Assembly (NCBI RefSeq): GCF_036324365.1
Contig: NZ_CP137080.1
Coordinates: forward strand, 2,542,001 to 2,606,000
DNA: 64,000 bases
DNA from: Microbacterium limosum
GTDB taxonomy: Bacteria; Actinomycetota; Actinomycetes; Actinomycetales; Microbacteriaceae
Direction: 5' to 3'
Each line of letters opens with the position of its first letter. Positions within the stretch are counted from its first letter, which is position 1. The translations under genes and the position numbers were made by a program. Below, one piece after another: positions 17,160-26,075 of this stretch. A model generated the notes under the pieces. It had not been told where the DNA came from. It saw only the letters and a list, made by a program, of their open reading frames with translations, and searched no databases.

Positions 17160-18143
17160 TCAGAGCGCGTCGCGGAGCCAGCCGGCGGCCTCGACCGCCG
17201 CATAGGTGAGGATCGCGTCCGCGCCCGCCCGACGGATGCCGAGGAGCGCCTCCAGCATCGCGCCGCGCCCGTCGATCCAGCCGTTGGCGGCCGCGGCCTG
17301 GATCATCGCGTACTCGCCCGAGACCTGGTACGCCCACACGGGCACATCGACGGCCGACCGCACGTCCGCGAGCACGTCGAGATAGGGCAGGGCCGGCTTG
17401 ACCATGACGACATCGGCGCCCTCGTCGACATCCATGATCGCCTCGCGCACCCCCTCGCGCGCGTTCGCGGGGTCGAGCTGATAGCTGCGCCGATCGCCCT
17501 TCAGCTGCGAATCGACCGCCTCGCGGAACGGTCCGTAGAACGCCCCCGCGTACTTCGCCGAATACGCCAGGATCAGGGTGTCGACCAGCCCCTCACCCTC
17601 CAGTGCCTCGCGCACGGCGGCCACCTGGCCGTCCATCATGCCCGACAGGCCGAGCATCGCAGACCCCGCCCGCGCCTGCGCGAGCCCCATCGCCACGTAG
17701 CGCTCGAGGGTCGCGTCGTTGTCGACCGACCCGTCCTCCGCGAGCACGCCGCAGTGCCCGTGGTCGGTGAACTCGTCCAGGCAAAGATCCGTTTGCACGA
17801 CGAGCGCGTCGCCGACCTCCTCGACGACTGCGCGAGTCGCGACGTTCAGGATGCCGCGGTCATCATCGGCGCCGGTGCCGCACGCATCGCGCACGGCGGG
17901 CACGCCGAAGAGCATCACGCCGCCGATGCCGGATGCCGCGGCATCCGTCGCCGCGCGCCGCAGCGAATCGAGCGTGTGCTGGAAGACGCCCGGCATGGAT
18001 CCGATCTCGCGCGGCTCGTCGATGCCCTCGCGCACGAACATCGGCAGGACGAGCTGCGACGGCACGAGGTGCGTCTCCCGCGCGAGGCGACGGACGGCGG
18101 GCGTCGTGCGCAGCCGGCGGGGGCGGTGGGCGGGGAAGCTCAC
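17160..18143 (-). CDS. hemB: Porphobilinogen synthase (delta-aminolevulinate dehydratase)
   Basis: A 327-residue enzyme that joins two 5-aminolevulinates to porphobilinogen. The two Schiff-base lysines are visible in [18 protein letters not shown] and [11 protein letters not shown]. The metal motif reads [13 protein letters not shown], with Asp where zinc-type enzymes have Cys, which points to the magnesium-dependent class. It starts with GTG overlapping the hemD stop (GTGA). It is co-transcribed with hemC and hemD in the classic C-D-B order. Confidence 0.97.
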   Translation of the reverse strand: MSFPAHRPRRLRTTPAVRRLARETHLVPSQLVLPMFVREGIDEPREIGSMPGVFQHTLDSLRRAATDAAASGIGGVMLFGVPAVRDACGTGADDDRGILNVATRAVVEEVGDALVVQTDLCLDEFTDHGHCGVLAEDGSVDNDATLERYVAMGLAQARAGSAMLGLSGMMDGQVAAVREALEGEGLVDTLILAYSAKYAGAFYGPFREAVDSQLKGDRRSYQLDPANAREGVREAIMDVDEGADVVMVKPALPYLDVLADVRSAVDVPVWAYQVSGEYAMIQAAAANGWIDGRGAMLEALLGIRRAGADAILTYAAVEAAGWLRDAL

Positions 18144-18943
18144 GGCTGGAGCTCGTCGGCGGCGTGCGGCAGGGCCAGGTGCGAAACCGCCTCGATGAGC
18201 GCGGCCACCGTCTGCTGGGGCGCGACGACGTCGACGGACAGGCCGACCTTCCGGGCGTCCTTCGCCGTGCGCGGCCCGATGGCGGCGATCACGGTCGAGT
18301 CGGGGACGTCAGGGAACTGCAGACTCACCTGCTCGGCGACCGAACCGCTCGTGACGAGGATCGCATTGATGCGCCCGCTGGCGACATCGCGGGCGATGCG
18401 CTCGGTCACCGGCACCCCCACCGTGCGGTAGGCGACGACCGAGCGCACATCGTGCCCCGCATCGATGAGCATGCGCGTGAGCACCGGCTTGGCGATCTCG
18501 CTGCGGAGGGTGAGGATCCTGCGGGACTCCGGTTCGAGCGCGATCATCTGCTCGGCCATGCCGGCTGCGGAGTTGTCCTGCTCCGGCACGAGGTCCACTC
18601 GGTAGCCGACGGCCTGCAGCGCAGCCGCGGTGGTCTCGCCGACAGCGGCGATCTTCGTCGCGGCCGGGATGGTGACGCGGTGCGCGTAGAGCACGTCGAC
18701 GGTCGTCGCGCTCGTCACGGTGAGCCAGTCGAAGTTGCCCTGCTGCAGGTCGTGCAGCGCGGCATCCAGCGTGGCCTGATCGCTCGTCGGGGCGAAGTTG
18801 ATGAGGGGCGCGACGACCGGAACGGCGCCCTGCGCGCGAAGACTGGCTGCCACCCCGTCGCCCCACGGGCCACCGCGTGGCACGAGCACACGCCACCCGC
18901 CGAGGGGCTTGTCCGTTGCGACGTTTCCGGTGGTCTGGTTCAT
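18140..18943 (-). CDS. hemD: Uroporphyrinogen-III synthase
   Basis: A 267-residue two-lobed protein of the HemD family that closes hydroxymethylbilane with ring-D inversion. Recognisable parts are [13 protein letters not shown], the [14 protein letters not shown] stretch, [18 protein letters not shown] and the C-terminal [15 protein letters not shown] motif. HemD proteins are poorly conserved, but the position between hemC and hemB settles the call. ATGA overlap with hemC upstream and GTGA overlap with hemB downstream. Confidence 0.93.
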   Translation of the reverse strand: MNQTTGNVATDKPLGGWRVLVPRGGPWGDGVAASLRAQGAVPVVAPLINFAPTSDQATLDAALHDLQQGNFDWLTVTSATTVDVLYAHRVTIPAATKIAAVGETTAAALQAVGYRVDLVPEQDNSAAGMAEQMIALEPESRRILTLRSEIAKPVLTRMLIDAGHDVRSVVAYRTVGVPVTERIARDVASGRINAILVTSGSVAEQVSLQFPDVPDSTVIAAIGPRTAKDARKVGLSVDVVAPQQTVAALIEAVSHLALPHAADELQP

Positions 18944-19977
18944 TGCGGTGACTCTCGTGACACGAGGCCGGCCGCCCCGCGGTCGAGGAGCCGACGTGCG
19001 ATGGCCGACCCGATCAGCGCTGCCCGCGCGGTCGGGTCCGCGCCGTCGGCGGCGATCGCGCCATTGCCGCCGCCCGTTGTTCGACTATAGCCCCCCGTCA
19101 GGGACTCGGTCCGATCCACCCCCACGCGCGTCGACCCGTCGATCGCGTACACGACCGATCGCACACGCGCCTCGTCGCCGTCGATCTCCGCGTGAACGCC
19201 CACCGGCGCGTGGCACCCCGCCTCGATGTCCGCGAGGATGGCCCGCTCGATCGTGACGGCGAGCCGCGATGCCGCATCGTCCAGCGCCGCGACGGCCTGC
19301 CGCACGGGCGACGGGGCGTCCTCCCGGATCTCCACGGCCAGCGCGCCCTGCCCCGCCGCCGTGGGCCACTCGGCCAGACCCAGCGGTTCGAGGTACAGAT
19401 CGGATGCCGCGCCGAGACCGGGCCGAGGACCGTCGACGTCTTCGGCGGGGTCGAACAGCCCGAGGCGCGACAGCCCCGCCGCCGCGAGCACGATGCCCGC
19501 CAGCTCGCCGTCGCGCACGCGCTGCATCCGCGAGTCCACGTTTCCCCGCAGGTCCTTCGCGTTCACACGGGGAGCCCGTCGGCGCAGCTGGGCAATGCGG
19601 CGGGGGGAGCCCGTCCCGACGACGGCACCCGTCGGCAGCGCCCCGAGGCCGCCCGGGTCGAGCGTGACGACGACGTCCCGGGCGTCCTCGCGCGGCGGGA
19701 TGCCGGCGACGACGAGCCCGGGCGCGCCCGCCACGGGAAGGTCCTTCAGCGAGTGCACGAGCAGGTCGCACTCCCCCGCGAGCAGCGCCTCGCGCAACCG
19801 CGTCGCGAACACCCCGGTCCCGCCCATCTGCGCGAGAGACGCCCGCGAGACATCCCCCTCCGAGACGATCGGGACGAGCTCCACCGGCACCCCCGTCAGC
19901 CGGGTGATCGCGTCGGCGACGTGCCCGGACTGCGCGAGCGCCAGTGCGCTCCGCCGCGTGCCGAGGCGCAGCGTCAC
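18940..19977 (-). CDS. hemC: Hydroxymethylbilane synthase (porphobilinogen deaminase)
   Basis: A 345-residue enzyme that polymerises four porphobilinogens. It begins TLRLGTRRSALALAQSG, contains VHSLKDLPV, the arginine-rich GSPRRIAQLRRRAP, and the dipyrromethane-carrying cysteine in IEAGCHAPVGVHAE. I start it at GTG 19,977; the longer open frame adds 54 residues that belong to the overlap with chdC and are not conserved. Its stop overlaps hemD. Confidence 0.96.
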   Translation of the reverse strand: MTLRLGTRRSALALAQSGHVADAITRLTGVPVELVPIVSEGDVSRASLAQMGGTGVFATRLREALLAGECDLLVHSLKDLPVAGAPGLVVAGIPPREDARDVVVTLDPGGLGALPTGAVVGTGSPRRIAQLRRRAPRVNAKDLRGNVDSRMQRVRDGELAGIVLAAAGLSRLGLFDPAEDVDGPRPGLGAASDLYLEPLGLAEWPTAAGQGALAVEIREDAPSPVRQAVAALDDAASRLAVTIERAILADIEAGCHAPVGVHAEIDGDEARVRSVVYAIDGSTRVGVDRTESLTGGYSRTTGGGNGAIAADGADPTARAALIGSAIARRLLDRGAAGLVSRESPQ

Positions 19978-20014
19978 CGTGCGCCCGTCCCGGCGGCGAG
20001 CCCTCGAGCGTCGG

Positions 20015-20734
20015 TCACTGCAGCACCTCGGGCACCTCGTCCAGACGCAGGCGCCGCCCGGTGAAGAACGGGACCTCCTCGCGCACGTGGCGGCGAGCGT
20101 CGGTGGCGCGCAGATCGCGCATGAGGTCCACCAGGTCAACGACGTCGTCGGCCTCGAGCGGCAGGAGCCATTCGTAGTCGCCGAGCGCGAACGACGCGAC
20201 GGTGTTGGCGAGGACGCCCCGGAACGCCGCGCCCTTGCGCCCGTGCTCGGCGAGCATCCGGCCGCGCTCCTCCTCGGGCAGCAGGTACCACTCGTACGAC
20301 CGCACGAACGGATACAGGCACAGCCACTCTCGGGGCGGGATGCCGCGGAGGAACCCCGGCACGTGCTGGCGGTTGAACTCCGCGTCGCGGTGCACGCCCA
20401 TCGCGTTCCATGTCGGGAGAAGGTGCTTCAGCAGCTCGGTGCGGCGCAGCCGGCGCAGGTCGCGCTGCAGCTCTTCCGCCGTGTTGCCGTGCAGCCACAC
20501 CATGAGATCGGCGTCGGCACGCAGACCGGAGACGTCGTAGAAGCCGCGCACGGTGACGCCGCCTTCTTCGATCAGGCGGACGATGTCCTCGAGCTCCGTC
20601 GCACCGGTCTCCGTGACGGGCGCGTCGGGGTTGCGGCGCCAGACGGCCCACAGGGTGAAGCCCCGCGGCGCCTCGGCGTCGGAAGGCGATGAAGCGGGGG
20701 CGCGATCGGCGTCGGGAATGCCACTGTCCGTCAT
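20015..20734 (-). CDS. chdC: Coproheme decarboxylase (HemQ)
   Basis: A 239-residue chlorite-dismutase-fold protein that decarboxylates coproheme III to haem b, the last step of the coproporphyrin-dependent pathway of Gram-positive bacteria. The catalytic tyrosine lies in YPFVRSYEWYLLP and the proximal histidine in MLAEHGRKGAAF. It is followed by hemC after 37 bases. The ATG is seven bases after a GAGACT box, so translation is probably leaderless. Its presence shows that haem is made through coproporphyrin rather than protoporphyrin here. Confidence 0.95.
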   Translation of the reverse strand: MTDSGIPDADRAPASSPSDAEAPRGFTLWAVWRRNPDAPVTETGATELEDIVRLIEEGGVTVRGFYDVSGLRADADLMVWLHGNTAEELQRDLRRLRRTELLKHLLPTWNAMGVHRDAEFNRQHVPGFLRGIPPREWLCLYPFVRSYEWYLLPEEERGRMLAEHGRKGAAFRGVLANTVASFALGDYEWLLPLEADDVVDLVDLMRDLRATDARRHVREEVPFFTGRRLRLDEVPEVLQ

Positions 20735-20794
20735 GACACCAGTCTCACGCTCGCCCGCCGGATAGCAAAACGGCGCGCGTCCGGCGAGGCACCG

Positions 20795-21100
20795 TCAGTG
20801 GCGGGGGGAGGTGTACGCACGCACGGCAGCCCACACCGCGACTCCCACGAGCGCGGCAGCACCCGCTGCGACCGCCACGGCCGCACCCGGGTGGGAGCGG
20901 TGGAACTCGCGGGCCCTGACGATCCCGCGGTCGGTCGCGCGAGCGATCCGCTTCGGGAGATTGGCCTTCTCCTCGATCGCGGCGAGGGCGGCCTTCAGCT
21001 CGGCTCGCGCCTGCGCGACAGGGTCGTCCAGCGAGGGCACGACGGTGCGAGGCATCGACACCAGAACAGCATCGGGCTTCGGCGTGTACTCAGTACTCAT
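20795..21100 (-). CDS. DUF3618-like small membrane protein
   Basis: A 101-residue protein. It has an N-terminal soluble part with a helix (DPVAQARAELKAALAAIEEKANLPKRI) and a single C-terminal membrane segment (AAVAVAAGAAALVGVAVWAAVRAY). This is the layout of DUF3618 proteins, which co-occur with holin-like and YtxH proteins in actinobacteria. ATG 21,100 was chosen over the long frame because GGGAGG precedes it by six bases. It overlaps the end of the holin-like gene by 11 bases. Confidence 0.75.
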   Translation of the reverse strand: MSTEYTPKPDAVLVSMPRTVVPSLDDPVAQARAELKAALAAIEEKANLPKRIARATDRGIVRAREFHRSHPGAAVAVAAGAAALVGVAVWAAVRAYTSPRH

Positions 21101-21500
21101 CTCGAACCTCCCGGACGATCCCGATGTCCTCCTTGGCCGCGGTGAGCGGGTTCTCCCGTTGCGACGCCCGCCGGAAGCGCGCGAGGCCGAGCAGCACGAG
21201 CACCGCGACGACGAGCAGCATCGCCGCGCCGATGACGAGGGCCGACAGCCAGACCGGCCACACCGTCGCCAGGCCGGCGATCGCCGCGGTCCCGAAGACC
21301 GGGACCGACCAGAACACCACGACCAGCGCGGCGACGAACCATCCCGCACCGATGCCGTAGTCCTTCGCAGTCTTCGACACCCACGACCGGGCGGCGTCGA
21401 CCTCCGCGACCACCAGGTTGCGGACGAGTTCGGGAACCTCGCCGACGAGCGTCAGAAGGCTGTCGTCGGCGCGGTCCCGCGTTCCGCGGGGACCCGCCAC
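21090..21500 (-). CDS. Phage-holin-like (DUF1469) membrane protein
   Basis: A 136-residue protein with an N-terminal amphipathic region (SLLTLVGEVPELVRNLVVAE), two long membrane helices (WFVAALVVVFWSVPVFGTAA and LSALVIGAAMLLVVAVLVLL) and a charged C-terminus. This pattern matches the Actinobacterial Holin-X/DUF1469 family, which despite the name is chromosomal and not phage. GTG 21,500, two bases after the ytxH stop, is the likely start. Its job is unknown. Confidence 0.75.
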   Translation of the reverse strand: MAGPRGTRDRADDSLLTLVGEVPELVRNLVVAEVDAARSWVSKTAKDYGIGAGWFVAALVVVFWSVPVFGTAAIAGLATVWPVWLSALVIGAAMLLVVAVLVLLGLARFRRASQRENPLTAAKEDIGIVREVRDEY

Positions 21501-21502
21501 GG

Positions 21503-21913
21503 TCAGGCTCCGCCCGCGGTCGACCGATCCGCCTCGGCGGCTGCCTCGGCGGCTGCCTCCTCGGCCGCGTCCGCGATCTTCTCGGCGTCCTTCTTGGCCT
21601 TCGCCGCAGCCTGGCGCACCTCTGCGCCCGAGTCCTTGCCCGCCTTGACCGCGGCATCCAGCTTCTCGCCGGCGCTGCCCTTCTGCGTGACGGCGTGCGT
21701 CACCTTCGTGGCGCCGTCCCACAGGGCGGCCGGCACGGCCTTGGCGGCGTCCGCGGCCAGGTCCTTGACCTTGCCGACCTGCGCCTGCACGGTGTCGAGG
21801 CTCCACACCTTGTCGACCTGGGTCTTGATCTGCTCGTAACGTTCGCGTCCTGCGCGCGAGCCGAGCACGTAGCCCGCCGCCAGGCCGATCACGAGTCCTA
21901 CTTTGCCCCGCAT
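21503..21913 (-). CDS. YtxH-domain protein
   Basis: A 136-residue protein. The N-terminus MRGKVGLVIGLAAGYVLGSR is the glycine-rich YtxH membrane segment, followed by AGRERYEQIK and a long Ala/Lys/Glu-rich helix that may be a coiled coil. The start ATG 21,913 has GAGGAAA eight bases upstream. YtxH-type proteins are general-stress-associated. Here it heads a three-gene membrane cassette inserted between cgoX and chdC. Confidence 0.8.
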   Translation of the reverse strand: MRGKVGLVIGLAAGYVLGSRAGRERYEQIKTQVDKVWSLDTVQAQVGKVKDLAADAAKAVPAALWDGATKVTHAVTQKGSAGEKLDAAVKAGKDSGAEVRQAAAKAKKDAEKIADAAEEAAAEAAAEADRSTAGGA

Positions 21914-22014
21914 AGTGGGTTTCCTCACGCTCGTCTTCGGATGGATCAATCGGTCAGGTCACCAGAGTAGACCCGTATGCCGATTTCGGCATCCACCCTT
22001 GACACACGCGGGTT

Positions 22015-23517
22015 TCAGGCCCAGAGTGCGCCGTGGCGCAGCCGATCGGCCTCGGCGACGGCGTCGGGAATCACCTGAGCCAGGCCCGTTCCGGCGATCC
22101 ACGCCCCCACGACGCCCAGCCCCTCGTGCTCGCCGACCGCGGCGCGCGCGCGGGCCGCGGCGTCGGCCTGGCCGATCACCGACGCGGGCTGGCTCTGCTC
22201 GTATCGCTCCCGTCGCGCGGCGACGAGCACCGACGCCGGCAGATCCACCCCGAGCAGCGCGGATGCCTCGGCGAGCGCCAGCCGCGCGGCCCCGTCCTCG
22301 TCCAGGGCGGCGGTCGCGGGGGCCTCCCCCTGCGCACCGAACGACACCCGTACGACGTGCCTGCCCGCCCCCGCGGCCGCCGCGACCCACGGCCACTTCG
22401 CCGTCACATGGGTGAGCGCCTTGGCCGTGTGGGCGCCCGGAACGCACAGCACCCCGCTTCCGCGGGGCGCGTCATCCAGCGCCGGTGCGTCGACGACGAG
22501 AGTCACGACCTCGACGACGGGCGCCGGGCGCTCGCCCGCCGCGGGCAGCTCCGGCACGACGGGGGCGAGCAACCGCCGAGCGGCGTCCTCGGGCACCGCC
22601 ACGACGACGACGTCGGCGAACAGCGAAGAGGGGTCGGAGCCGAGGGAATCGGCGTCAGGCGCCTCGGCGTCCCGCACCGTCCTCTCCGCGACGTCGACCC
22701 GCCAGCCGCCCTGGGCGCGTTCGAACGCCACGGCCTCGCTGTTCGTCCGCAGCTCGACGTCGAGCTCGCCCAGCCGTCGCACGAGCGCATCGACGAGGGT
22801 CGACATCCCTCCCTCGAGCCCGTTGACGGCGGCGCCGGGGGCCGCGGCGGGCTTTCCGCCGCGCAGGGCCGCCACCGCGCCGCTCAGCGATCCCGCCCGT
22901 GTCAGCGCGGCGTTGAGGCCCGGCGCCGCGGCATCCACGTCGATGTCTTCGGGGCGTGCCGAGTAGACGCCCTGCACGACGGGGGCCACGAGGCGGTCGA
23001 GCACGCGGGCGCCCATGCGGGAGCGCACCAGGGTCGCGAGGCTGTGCTCGTGTCCGATCGTCAGGACGGGACGCAGGCGGTCGACGTACGCGCGCCACGC
23101 TCCCGGCCAGCCGATGACGCGCCGCACGTCGGGCGCGAACGGATTCTCCGGGATGCCGAGCACCCCGCCCGCGGGCATCGGTGCCGCCCCCACGCCGGGG
23201 ATGCCGGCGAGCCAGGCGCGACCGCCCGCCGGGGCGACGACGCGATCGCCGATGCCGAGCTCGTCGATCAGTGCCCGCACGTGGCCGCCGCGCGTGGCGT
23301 AGCTCTCCGCCCCCACATCGAGCGCGAGCCCGCCGACGTCCGCGCGGCGGACGGCACCGCCCGGCGCGGCGCCCTCCTCGAGCACGGTCACCGTCAGGCC
23401 GACCTTCGCGCATTCGAGGGCGGCCACGAGCCCGGCCACGCCCCCTCCGATCACGACGACGCGCGTCGCGGCCGCACGCTCCCGCAGGCCGACCGCCCCG
23501 CCGGGGGAGCCGCTCAC
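22015..23517 (-). CDS. cgoX: Coproporphyrinogen III oxidase (CgoX, HemY-like)
   Basis: A 500-residue FAD-dependent oxidase. The dinucleotide motif RVVVIGGGVAGLVAALE is at the N-terminus and an amine-oxidase domain follows, with VGAESYATRGGHVRALIDELG, a substrate-side NGLEGGMSTLVDAL stretch and the C-terminal VGAWIAGTGLAQVI motif. In actinobacteria with ChdC this HemY-type enzyme oxidises coproporphyrinogen III to coproporphyrin III. The GTG at 23,517 overlaps the hemE stop as GTGA; the very long open frame beyond it is antisense to other genes. Gly/Ala-rich, as are its neighbours. Confidence 0.93.
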   Translation of the reverse strand: MSGSPGGAVGLRERAAATRVVVIGGGVAGLVAALECAKVGLTVTVLEEGAAPGGAVRRADVGGLALDVGAESYATRGGHVRALIDELGIGDRVVAPAGGRAWLAGIPGVGAAPMPAGGVLGIPENPFAPDVRRVIGWPGAWRAYVDRLRPVLTIGHEHSLATLVRSRMGARVLDRLVAPVVQGVYSARPEDIDVDAAAPGLNAALTRAGSLSGAVAALRGGKPAAAPGAAVNGLEGGMSTLVDALVRRLGELDVELRTNSEAVAFERAQGGWRVDVAERTVRDAEAPDADSLGSDPSSLFADVVVVAVPEDAARRLLAPVVPELPAAGERPAPVVEVVTLVVDAPALDDAPRGSGVLCVPGAHTAKALTHVTAKWPWVAAAAGAGRHVVRVSFGAQGEAPATAALDEDGAARLALAEASALLGVDLPASVLVAARRERYEQSQPASVIGQADAAARARAAVGEHEGLGVVGAWIAGTGLAQVIPDAVAEADRLRHGALWA

Positions 23518-24566
23518 GCGCGACCCGAGTGGATGAGCTCGACGATGCGGGTGAGGACCGCCGGATCCGTGTCGGGCGGAACGCCGTGACCGAGGTTCAC
23601 GATGTGCGCCCGCGCCGCGCGCCCGCGACGCAGCACGTCGAGCACGTGGGCCTCGAGCACGAGCCACGGGGCCCGCAGGAGCGCGGGATCGATGTTCCCC
23701 TGCACCGTCACGTCGGGGCCCAGCAGCTGCGCCGCCTCGTCGAGCGGGGTCCGCCAGTCGGCGCCGACGGCGTCGGCGATCCCGCCGAGGCGCATATCGG
23801 GCAGGATCGGGCCGGTCCCGACGCCGAAGTGGATGATCGGAACCCTGCCGCGCGCGTCCTCGAGCGCCGCGCGCGAGTGCGGCGCGACGAAGGTGCGGTA
23901 GTCCTCGCGCGAGAGCGAGCCCGCCCAGGAGTCGAAGAGCTGAACGGCGGATGCCCCGGCATCCGCCTGCACGGCCAGGAACTCGCTCGCGACCCGCGCG
24001 AGCCACCCCGCGAGGCGATGCCACGACTCCGGGTCGGCGTGCATCATCGCCCGCGCCCGCAGGTGCTCCTTGGACGGGCCGCCCTCGACGAGGTACGCCG
24101 CGAGCGTGAAGGGCGCGCCCGCGAAGCCGATGAGCGGCGTGCGCTCGCCGAGCTCGGCGGCGATGATCGCCACGGCGTCGCGGATGGGCTGCGACGCCGC
24201 CGCGACCTCCGCGGGGTCGATGGAGGTGAGCGCGACGACGTCGGAGGCCGTGCGCACCGGATCGGCGAAGACGGGACCCCGGCCGGGCTCGATCTCCACC
24301 GCCACACCCGCCAGGCGCAGAGGCACGACGATGTCGCTGAAGAAGATGGCGGCGTCCACGCCGTGCCTGCGCACCGGCTGCAGCGTGATCTCGGCGGCGA
24401 GAGCCGGATCGAGGCACGCGTCGAGCATGCGCGTGCCGACGCGCAGCTCGCGATACTCCGGCAGCGAGCGCCCCGCTTGGCGCATGAACCACACCGGTGC
24501 GGTGTCGGGACGGTCGCCGCGGAGGGCGCGCAGCAGCGGAGTTTCGGAGAGGGGCATGGGCTTCAT
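23514..24566 (-). CDS. hemE: Uroporphyrinogen decarboxylase
   Basis: A 350-residue TIM-barrel enzyme that removes four carboxyl groups from uroporphyrinogen III to give coproporphyrinogen III. Signature sequences are PVWFMRQAGRSLPEYRE near the N-terminus, AAIFFSDIVVPL, GFAGAPFTLAAYLVEGG and the late IVNLGHGVPPDTDP. The first gene of the leftward haem transcript, with hemA divergent only 91 bases away. Two close ATG codons (MKPMPL) make the start uncertain by three residues. Confidence 0.97.
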   Translation of the reverse strand: MKPMPLSETPLLRALRGDRPDTAPVWFMRQAGRSLPEYRELRVGTRMLDACLDPALAAEITLQPVRRHGVDAAIFFSDIVVPLRLAGVAVEIEPGRGPVFADPVRTASDVVALTSIDPAEVAAASQPIRDAVAIIAAELGERTPLIGFAGAPFTLAAYLVEGGPSKEHLRARAMMHADPESWHRLAGWLARVASEFLAVQADAGASAVQLFDSWAGSLSREDYRTFVAPHSRAALEDARGRVPIIHFGVGTGPILPDMRLGGIADAVGADWRTPLDEAAQLLGPDVTVQGNIDPALLRAPWLVLEAHVLDVLRRGRAARAHIVNLGHGVPPDTDPAVLTRIVELIHSGRA

Positions 24567-24645
24567 TCTCCCATCCGGCCCCGGGTCGAATCCCGCCGGA
24601 TGTCTCGACCACGAGCGACCTCAGCGAGCTCCCTCCCGCACCGGG

Positions 24646-24651
24646 TAAACT
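24646..24651 (+). promoter_or_regulatory. -10 box TAAACT of a leaderless hemA transcript
   Basis: TAAACT ends six bases before the GTG start of hemA. In actinobacteria a -10 at this distance places the transcription start at or next to the start codon. No good -35 box is seen. The 91-base gap to hemE must also hold the opposing promoter. Confidence 0.5.
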
Positions 24652-24657
24652 GGAGAC

Positions 24658-26016
24658 GTGTTGCTGTGCGTCACGGCGAGTCATAAGACCGCCGGCTTCG
24701 ATCTCCTGGAGCGGCTGAGCGTACACACGACCGACATCGCTCCGCTCATCGCGGAGCATGACGAGTGCGTGCGCGGTGCCGTCGTGCTCGCGACCTGCAA
24801 CCGCTTCGAAGCGTACGTCGACATGGACGAGCCGGTCACCGCCGCGGGCGCCGTGGGCGTCGAGGCGGCGCTGCTCGCCGTCGAGGCCGCCACCGGCGTG
24901 ACCGCCGCGGAGTTCGACGGGTCCTACTCCGTCGTGGCCGGAGCCGACGTCGCCGAACACCTCTTCGCCGTCGCCTCCGGGCTCGAGTCGGTCGTCGTGG
25001 GCGAGGGCGAGATCGCGGGTCAGGTGCGCCGTGCGCTAGGCGACGCCCGCAAGCTCGGCACGTCATCCGGCGAGCTCGAGCGCCTCTTCCAGCGCGCGAG
25101 CGAAGCCCAGCGCGGCGTGAAGAACTCCACCGCGCTCGGCCGGGCCGGCCGCTCGCTCGTCCGGCTGTCCCTCGACCTCGCCGACAGCCGCGTGACCGAC
25201 TGGGCGGCGCTGCGCGTGCTGCTCGTGGGCACGGGCGCCTACGCCGCCGCCACGCTCGCCGCGCTACGCGACCGCGGGGCGGACGACATCACGGTCTACT
25301 CGCCGTCGGGCCGGGCGCAGAAGTTCGCGACGAAGCACGGTCTGGTGTGGACGGACGACGCCGCCTACCCGCGCACCGCCGCGGCATCCGACCTCATCAT
25401 CACCTGCACGACCGCCGACCACCACGTGCTCGACGCGGGAGTGCTGCGCCAGGGTCGCTCCGAGCTCGACCTGGACCTTCCGCGCATCGGCGAGGCCGCG
25501 GCATCCGGATGCCCGATGGGCGGCTCGGCCTACGGCGGCGGCCGCAGCCTCGTCATCGACCTGGGCCTGCCGCGCAACGTCGACCCCGATGTCGCAACCG
25601 TGTCCGACGTCGACCTGCTCGACCTCGAGACCATCCGCCTGCACGCGCCCCTCGAGGAGCTGCAGGCCACCGACGCCGCGCGCGAGATCGTGCGCGCCGC
25701 CGCCCGCCGCTTCACGCAGGCGGGCGAGCGCCAGTCGCTCGCCCCGGCGGTCGTGGCGCTCCGCCAGCACGTGTTCGGCGTGCTCGACGACGAGATCTCG
25801 CGCGTTCGCACACGCGACGACGACGGCCGCACGGAGCAGGCCCTGCGTCACCTCGTCGGTCGGCTCCTGCACACTCCGACCGCGCGGGCGCACGACCTGG
25901 CAGCGCAAGGGCGCGCCGACGAATACGTCGCGGCGCTCGGCGCCCTCTTCGGCATCGAGGTGCCCGCACAGGAGGCCGAGCGGGCGGCCGCACAGGCCGA
26001 CTCAGCCACCGCCTGA
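24658..26016 (+). CDS. hemA: Glutamyl-tRNA reductase
   Basis: A 452-residue NADPH-dependent enzyme that starts tetrapyrrole synthesis by reducing glutamyl-tRNA to the semialdehyde. The active-site cysteine is in VLATCNRFEAYV, and the next blocks are GLESVVVGEGEIAGQV and QRASEAQRGVKNST. The Rossmann motif reads VLLVGTGAYAAAT, followed by SLVIDLGLPRNVDPDV. The C-terminal dimerisation helix is Ala/Glu-rich. GTG start, probably leaderless. Convergent in function with hemL, but on the opposite strand. Confidence 0.97.
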   Translation: MLLCVTASHKTAGFDLLERLSVHTTDIAPLIAEHDECVRGAVVLATCNRFEAYVDMDEPVTAAGAVGVEAALLAVEAATGVTAAEFDGSYSVVAGADVAEHLFAVASGLESVVVGEGEIAGQVRRALGDARKLGTSSGELERLFQRASEAQRGVKNSTALGRAGRSLVRLSLDLADSRVTDWAALRVLLVGTGAYAAATLAALRDRGADDITVYSPSGRAQKFATKHGLVWTDDAAYPRTAAASDLIITCTTADHHVLDAGVLRQGRSELDLDLPRIGEAAASGCPMGGSAYGGGRSLVIDLGLPRNVDPDVATVSDVDLLDLETIRLHAPLEELQATDAAREIVRAAARRFTQAGERQSLAPAVVALRQHVFGVLDDEISRVRTRDDDGRTEQALRHLVGRLLHTPTARAHDLAAQGRADEYVAALGALFGIEVPAQEAERAAAQADSATA

Positions 26017-26023
26017 ACCGCAT

Positions 26024-26042
26024 TACCCCGACCGACGGGGTA
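26024..26042. terminator. Short hairpin TACCCCG-N5-CGGGGTA after hemA
   Basis: Perfect 7-bp arms eight bases after the hemA stop. It is most simply a weak terminator or spacer hairpin. It also resembles metal-regulator operators of the TACCCC/GGGGTA type, but nothing near it would be copper regulated. Confidence 0.4.
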
Positions 26043-26075
26043 TGCCGCGGGGGCCCCGAGTGCGAGACTGGGGTG

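Noticed and set aside
21090..21500. Prophage holin
   Set aside because: No lysin or other phage gene is nearby. The family is a chromosomal actinobacterial membrane protein despite its name.
22015..24960. One giant minus-strand gene covering cgoX and hemE
   Set aside because: Only the part up to 23,517 has oxidase motifs. The rest is an out-of-frame shadow of hemE and hemA.
26024..26042. CsoR-type operator TACCCC-GGGGTA near hemA
   Set aside because: The resemblance is partial, no copper gene is near, and the location right after the hemA stop fits a hairpin terminator better.
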